Assembly: GCF_001280125.1 (NCBI RefSeq) | Contig: NZ_LGEG01000080.1 | Coordinates: 51,116 to 115,115 of the forward strand | Direction: 5' to 3' | Source of the DNA: Streptomyces sp. NRRL F-6492 | GTDB lineage: Bacteria; Actinomycetota; Actinomycetes; Streptomycetales; Streptomycetaceae | DNA length: 64,000 bases | Shown: positions 59,824-64,000 of the stretch, piece by piece | How positions within the stretch are numbered: position 1 is the stretch's first letter | Layout of the letters: every line of letters starts with the position of its first letter | The notes under the pieces: model-generated | The model's input: only the letters and a program-made list of their open reading frames with translations | What the model was told of the DNA's origin: nothing | Databases searched by the model: none | Position numbers and translations under genes: made by a program

Positions 59824-59838
59824 ATCGCGGTGCGCGAT
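59824..59838. promoter_or_regulatory. LysR box ATCGC-N5-GCGAT
   Basis: A perfect inverted repeat with the T-N11-A pattern expected for LysR proteins, 12-26 bp before the LysR start and about 100 bp before the transporter start. Confidence 0.6.
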
Positions 59839-59933
59839 GACAGTCAGAGCGCCGTACGGGATTCCCGATCACCGGGCCGTGGCGCAGGATGGACGCACCC
59901 GTGACCCGCCGCAGCGCACAGACAGTGGAGCCC

Positions 59934-61034
59934 ATGACCCCCCGCACCACCGGCCGTCTCCTCCGCCCCCTGTCCCGGCTGCCCGTCGACGGGTACGTCC
60001 TGGCGCTGCTCGGCACGGTCGTCCTCGCCGCGCTCCTGCCCGCCTCCGGGACCGCCGCGACCGTCGTGGAAGGGGCGTCGACCGGGGCCGTGGCCCTGCT
60101 CTTCTTCCTCTACGGGGCCCGGCTCTCCACCCGCGAGGCGCTCGACGGCCTGAGGCACTGGCGGCTCCACCTCACCGTCCTCGGCTGCACCTTCCTGCTC
60201 TTCCCGCTCCTCGGCCTCGCCGCGCGCGGACTCGTCCCCGCCGTGCTCACCCCCCAGCTCTACGGCGGTCTCCTCTTCCTCTGCCTGGTGCCGTCCACCA
60301 TCCAGTCCTCGATCGCCTTCACGTCGATCGCCCGCGGCAACGTGCCCGCCGCGATCTGTGCCGGCTCGTTCTCCTCGCTCGCCGGCATCGTCCTGACGCC
60401 GCTGCTCGCGGCGCTGCTCCTCGGCGGCAGCGGCGGGGGCGGCCCCTCCGCCGACGGGATCCTGAGGATCGTCCTCCAGCTCCTCGTGCCGTTCCTCGCG
60501 GGCCAGTTCCTGCGCCGCTGGGTCGGCGGCTTCCTGGTCCGCCGCAAGAAGGTCCTCGGGCACGTGGACCGGGGGTCGATCCTGCTCGTCGTCTACACGG
60601 CCTTCAGCCAGGGCGTGGTCGCCGGCATCTGGCACCTGGTGACCCCCGCCCGGCTCGGCCTGCTCCTCGCCGTCGAGGCCGTCCTGCTCGCGGTGATGCT
60701 GGCGGTGACCTGGTACGGGGCCGGGCGCCTCGGCTTCGACCGGGCCGACCGGATCGCGATCCAGTTCGCCGGCTCGAAGAAGAGCCTGGCGGCCGGGCTC
60801 CCGATGGCCAGCGTCCTCTTCGGCCCCCAGGCCTCCCTCGCCGTGCTCCCGCTGATGCTCTTCCACCAGATGCAGCTGATGGTCTGCGCGGTCGTCGCGA
60901 AGCGACGCGCGCACGACGGGGAACCGGAGCGGGGCCGGGCGGCGGACGAAAGGATGGCGGACGAAAGGGCGGCGGACGAACGGACGCCGGACACCCGGGG
61001 CGCGGGCGCTCCCGCCGCCGTGCGGGAGCGCTGA
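59934..61034 (+). CDS. SBF-like (bile acid:sodium symporter family) transporter
   Basis: 366 residues from ATG 59934 (GGAG 7 bases upstream); ATG 59889 is also in frame. About ten hydrophobic segments of the PF13593-type SBF-like group: 'VALLFFLYGARLSTREALDGL', 'LYGGLLFLCLVPSTIQSSIAFTSIARGNVPAAIC' and 'IQFAGSKKSLAAGLPMASVLFG', the last two being the discontinuous substrate-site helices. Exports or imports an organic anion; substrate unknown. The C-terminus has ADER-type acidic/basic repeats from a short tandem duplication (about 60950-60990). Confidence 0.9.
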   Translation: MTPRTTGRLLRPLSRLPVDGYVLALLGTVVLAALLPASGTAATVVEGASTGAVALLFFLYGARLSTREALDGLRHWRLHLTVLGCTFLLFPLLGLAARGLVPAVLTPQLYGGLLFLCLVPSTIQSSIAFTSIARGNVPAAICAGSFSSLAGIVLTPLLAALLLGGSGGGGPSADGILRIVLQLLVPFLAGQFLRRWVGGFLVRRKKVLGHVDRGSILLVVYTAFSQGVVAGIWHLVTPARLGLLLAVEAVLLAVMLAVTWYGAGRLGFDRADRIAIQFAGSKKSLAAGLPMASVLFGPQASLAVLPLMLFHQMQLMVCAVVAKRRAHDGEPERGRAADERMADERAADERTPDTRGAGAPAAVRER

Positions 61035-61051
61035 ACCCCGTCGGGCCGCGA

Positions 61052-61079
61052 CGGCCGGCGGCGGATCCGCCACCGGCCG
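61052..61079. terminator. Inverted repeat between the SBF transporter and FhaA_N-MinD genes
   Basis: Two 14-base arms with one mismatch around GATC, between two convergent genes. It fits a bidirectional terminator. Confidence 0.65.
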
Positions 61080-61092
61080 CTGTGGCGACGGA

Positions 61093-63303
61093 TCAGCCCC
61101 AGGCGGGGGTGGCGAACATGCTGGCCGCGTTGAAACCCGAGTGGGGGTAGGAGGCGCCCCAGCCCACCGCCTCGGGCTGGGTGCGGGGGAAGTCCGCGGC
61201 CACCAGCGTCGCCAGGTCGAAGTAGGCCTCGCGGGTCCGGGGCCTCAGCTGCTCCAGATCGACCTCGGCGCCCGTGGCGAGGTGCTCGTCGAACGGGATC
61301 GACACCACGCCCCGGCAGCGGGAGCGGAAGTGGTCCACGACGTCGTTCACCTTCACCATCTTGCTCTTCTGGCGGGCCTCGGAGATCACGGTGATGCTCC
61401 GCTGGACGAGGTCGTCGTAGCGGTGCGCGCTCAGCCAGTCCAGGGTCGTGCTGGCGCTGGTGGCGCCGTCCACGCTGGGCGTGGCGATCACGATGAGCTG
61501 GTCCGCGAAGTCCAGGATGCCGCGCATCGCGCTGTGCAGCAGACCGGTCCCGGAGTCGGTCAGGACGATCGGGTAGTGCTGCCCGAGGCAGCTGACCACC
61601 TGCCGGTAGTCCTCCTCGTCGAACGCCGTGGAGAGCGCGGGGTCCGCCTCGTTGGCGAGGATCTCGAGCCCGCTCGGGGACTGGGAGGTGAAGCGCCGCA
61701 CGGCCATGTAGTTGTCGATGTTCGGGAGCTCGGCCACGAGGTCGCGGATGGTGGCGCCGGTCTCGCAGCGCACGCGCCGGCTGAGCGTTCCCGCGTCCGG
61801 ATTGGCGTCGATCGCGACGACCCGGTCCTGGCGCTCGGTGGCCAGGGTGGCGCCCAGGGCGGTCGTGGTGGTCGTCTTCCCGACCCCGCCCTTGAGACTG
61901 ATGACGGCGATCTTGTAGGACTTCGTCACGGGGGTGCGGAGGATGGCCAGCTTCTGCTGGTGCGCCCGCTCCGCGCTCCTGCCGCCGATGCGCAGCCGGC
62001 CGAGACCGCGGCGGTCGGCGGGCCGGGAGCGCAGCAGGCGCTCGGGGGAGAGGTCGACCGCGGCGCTGAGACCCAGCGTCCCGGCACGGCCGCGCTCAGG
62101 CCCCGGCCAGTGCCCCTGACCGTGGTGCGCCGGCGGGCCGTAGTGCGGCGGCATGGCGGGAGCGCCGTACGGCACGTGTGCCTGGACGGGATGGGAAGGG
62201 GGCGCGGGCGGCTCCGTGAGGGGGGCCGGGGGACGGTGCTCCGCCGCGCCGCGCGGCGGCAGGGCGCCGTACGCGGCTCGCGCACCGGCTCCGGAGTCCG
62301 TCGGCACGGGACCCCGGGCCCTGTCGGCGCCGCCGGGCACGGGCGGCACGGGCGGCGTCGGGCCGGGACCGTCGGAGCCCTTCCGCCTCCTGCCGGGCGG
62401 GGGGCTGTCGGCGGAGGGGTCGCGATCGTTGGTCACAGCGGTTCCTTTCGCATGGGTGGGACGTGTGTCGGCCGCCGGGCCGTCCGCCGGGTCGACGGTC
62501 CGACGACGGCGGTTCTCCCCGGCCGGCGGCCGGGTCTGCCGACGGGGGGCGGCACGCCCGGGAAGGGGAGCGGGGCTTTCCGCGGGGGCGGGTCCGGGAC
62601 GGACGTCCGGTGCGGGGCGCGGGGCGCGTTGTCCGTGACCGGACCGGGGCAGGACGGTCACGCCCGCGCGGTCCGCCGCGGGCTCCGGGGGACGGGCCGG
62701 TCCGGACGACGGGGCGAGGGGACTCGGCGGGTCGGCACGGACGAGCGTGCCGTCCGGGGCGAACGTCATGCCGAAGGAGACGAACTGCTCCACCGTCAGG
62801 ACCTGCTTGTCGGCGTACGGGACGGGCGGGGGCGCCTGCCACGGCGGGGTCCTGTCGTTGCCGGACCCGGCCGACGACGCGTGCGCGGCGCGGTAGTGCT
62901 GACCGCTCCGCAGGGTGTGCTGGACTTCGAGCGGCACTTCGAGCCGGCTGCGCACGCGGAAGTGCCCGGCCTTCAGGTTCTCCGTCCGCTGCAACTGCAC
63001 CTTCAGGGGTCCCACGAACGAGTAGCACTGCTCCTCGGCGTACTCGCGCAGCGTCAGGACCAGCTCCTCGCCCAGCATGACCAGGCACGCGCTCTGCAGT
63101 TCGTGATCGCCCGGACTGAGCTCGACGATGAAGCCGTTGGGGACGATGACGCAGTCCCGGTTCCAGATCCTGGCGTTGATGTCGCACTCGCGTTTGAGGG
63201 CGCCGATGAATTCCATGGGTTGGACGGCGGATTTGAAGACCTTGGCGAAGGTTCCGTTGACCAAAGCCTCGAAGCGCCGCTCGATCTTGTTCAGCGGCCC
63301 CAT
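61093..63303 (-). CDS. FhaA N-terminal domain (DUF3662) fused to a MinD/ParA-like ATPase
   Basis: 736 residues from ATG 63303 (GGAGG 7 bases upstream). Residues 1-130 match the FhaA_N/DUF3662 domain: '[40 protein letters not shown]', '[16 protein letters not shown]', '[17 protein letters not shown]'. In standard FhaA this is followed by an FHA domain, absent here. About 190-450 is a Pro/Arg-rich disordered region. About 470-736 is a MinD/ParA ATPase: deviant Walker A '[20 protein letters not shown]', '[17 protein letters not shown]', Walker B-like '[13 protein letters not shown]', similar to ATPases next to type VII secretion genes. A good internal ribosome binding site and GTG at 62436 could yield the ATPase part alone. 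Confidence 0.85.
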   Translation of the reverse strand: MGPLNKIERRFEALVNGTFAKVFKSAVQPMEFIGALKRECDINARIWNRDCVIVPNGFIVELSPGDHELQSACLVMLGEELVLTLREYAEEQCYSFVGPLKVQLQRTENLKAGHFRVRSRLEVPLEVQHTLRSGQHYRAAHASSAGSGNDRTPPWQAPPPVPYADKQVLTVEQFVSFGMTFAPDGTLVRADPPSPLAPSSGPARPPEPAADRAGVTVLPRSGHGQRAPRPAPDVRPGPAPAESPAPLPGRAAPRRQTRPPAGENRRRRTVDPADGPAADTRPTHAKGTAVTNDRDPSADSPPPGRRRKGSDGPGPTPPVPPVPGGADRARGPVPTDSGAGARAAYGALPPRGAAEHRPPAPLTEPPAPPSHPVQAHVPYGAPAMPPHYGPPAHHGQGHWPGPERGRAGTLGLSAAVDLSPERLLRSRPADRRGLGRLRIGGRSAERAHQQKLAILRTPVTKSYKIAVISLKGGVGKTTTTTALGATLATERQDRVVAIDANPDAGTLSRRVRCETGATIRDLVAELPNIDNYMAVRRFTSQSPSGLEILANEADPALSTAFDEEDYRQVVSCLGQHYPIVLTDSGTGLLHSAMRGILDFADQLIVIATPSVDGATSASTTLDWLSAHRYDDLVQRSITVISEARQKSKMVKVNDVVDHFRSRCRGVVSIPFDEHLATGAEVDLEQLRPRTREAYFDLATLVAADFPRTQPEAVGWGASYPHSGFNAASMFATPAWG
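62434..62448 (-). promoter_or_regulatory. Internal ribosome binding site and GTG start within the fusion gene
   Basis: AAAGGA (62448-62443) is followed 6 bases later by GTG (62436-62434), in frame. It would start a 447-residue product made of the Pro-rich region and the MinD-like ATPase. It marks the likely border between two genes that were once separate. Confidence 0.55.

Positions 63304-64000
<697 letters not shown>

Overview
The window is very GC-rich (well over 70%), with GTG starts, few TTA codons, strong third-position GC and Streptomyces-type families throughout. I read it as chromosomal DNA of a Streptomyces or close relative. It is ordinary chromosome rather than a mobile island: I see no insertion sequence, phage module, CRISPR array, rRNA or tRNA.

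Layout. (1) 1-3377: a branched-chain amino acid ABC importer (livH partial, livM, livK). (2) 3384-4980: a decayed NAD-epimerase and a double-GNAT protein, closed by a strong bidirectional terminator. (3) 4994-15891, all minus strand: the ethylmalonyl-CoA pathway for acetyl-CoA assimilation. In transcription order it runs tandem 3-hydroxyacyl-CoA dehydrogenase, TetR regulator, ccr, meaA, malyl-CoA lyase, mesaconyl-CoA hydratase and methylsuccinyl-CoA dehydrogenase, followed by the phosphatidylethanolamine genes psd and pssA. This order matches my memory of the S. coelicolor SCO6467-6475 region, which I could not check. (4) 16220-23050: a HEAT-repeat protein, a secreted tripeptidyl-aminopeptidase-like hydrolase, a radical SAM protein behind a LexA box, an SRPBCC protein, and an MFS pump with an unusual tail of beta-sandwich repeats. 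(5) 23065-29813: an unrecognised helix-turn-helix protein diverging from a four-gene peptidase operon (D-aminopeptidase, M20, S9, LD-carboxypeptidase) that would degrade cell-wall or oligopeptide fragments. (6) 29984-35450: a methyltransferase gene cut by an amber codon, a secreted D-Ala-D-Ala carboxypeptidase, adenosine deaminase with a GntR regulator sharing an exact 11-bp operator, a PASTA-like secreted protein, a GNAT and a small DUF6204-like protein. (7) 35642-48050: a DUF5107/TPR protein, a methyltransferase, a GNAT, a Tat-exported sulfite-oxidase-like enzyme, an aminotransferase-fold protein without the catalytic lysine, two metallo-beta-lactamase-fold hydrolases around a DedA protein, and a membrane-anchored phosphodiesterase. 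(8) 48110-61034: small membrane or hypothetical proteins and several regulator/enzyme pairs (XRE; AraC with NmrA; MocR with AhpD; LysR with an SBF transporter), plus an aldo-keto reductase and a long-chain acyl-CoA synthetase. (9) 61093-64000: a protein joining the FhaA N-terminal domain to a MinD/ParA ATPase, preceded by an AT-rich patch and a hexanucleotide repeat.

The most interesting points are the FhaA_N-MinD fusion with an internal ribosome binding site, the GntR/adenosine deaminase operator pair, the lysine-less aminotransferase, the MFS pump with carboxypeptidase-regulatory-like repeats, the LexA box before the radical SAM gene, and the palindrome and long leader at ccr. A run of genes also has a -10 hexamer only 6-8 nt before the start codon, which predicts leaderless mRNAs.
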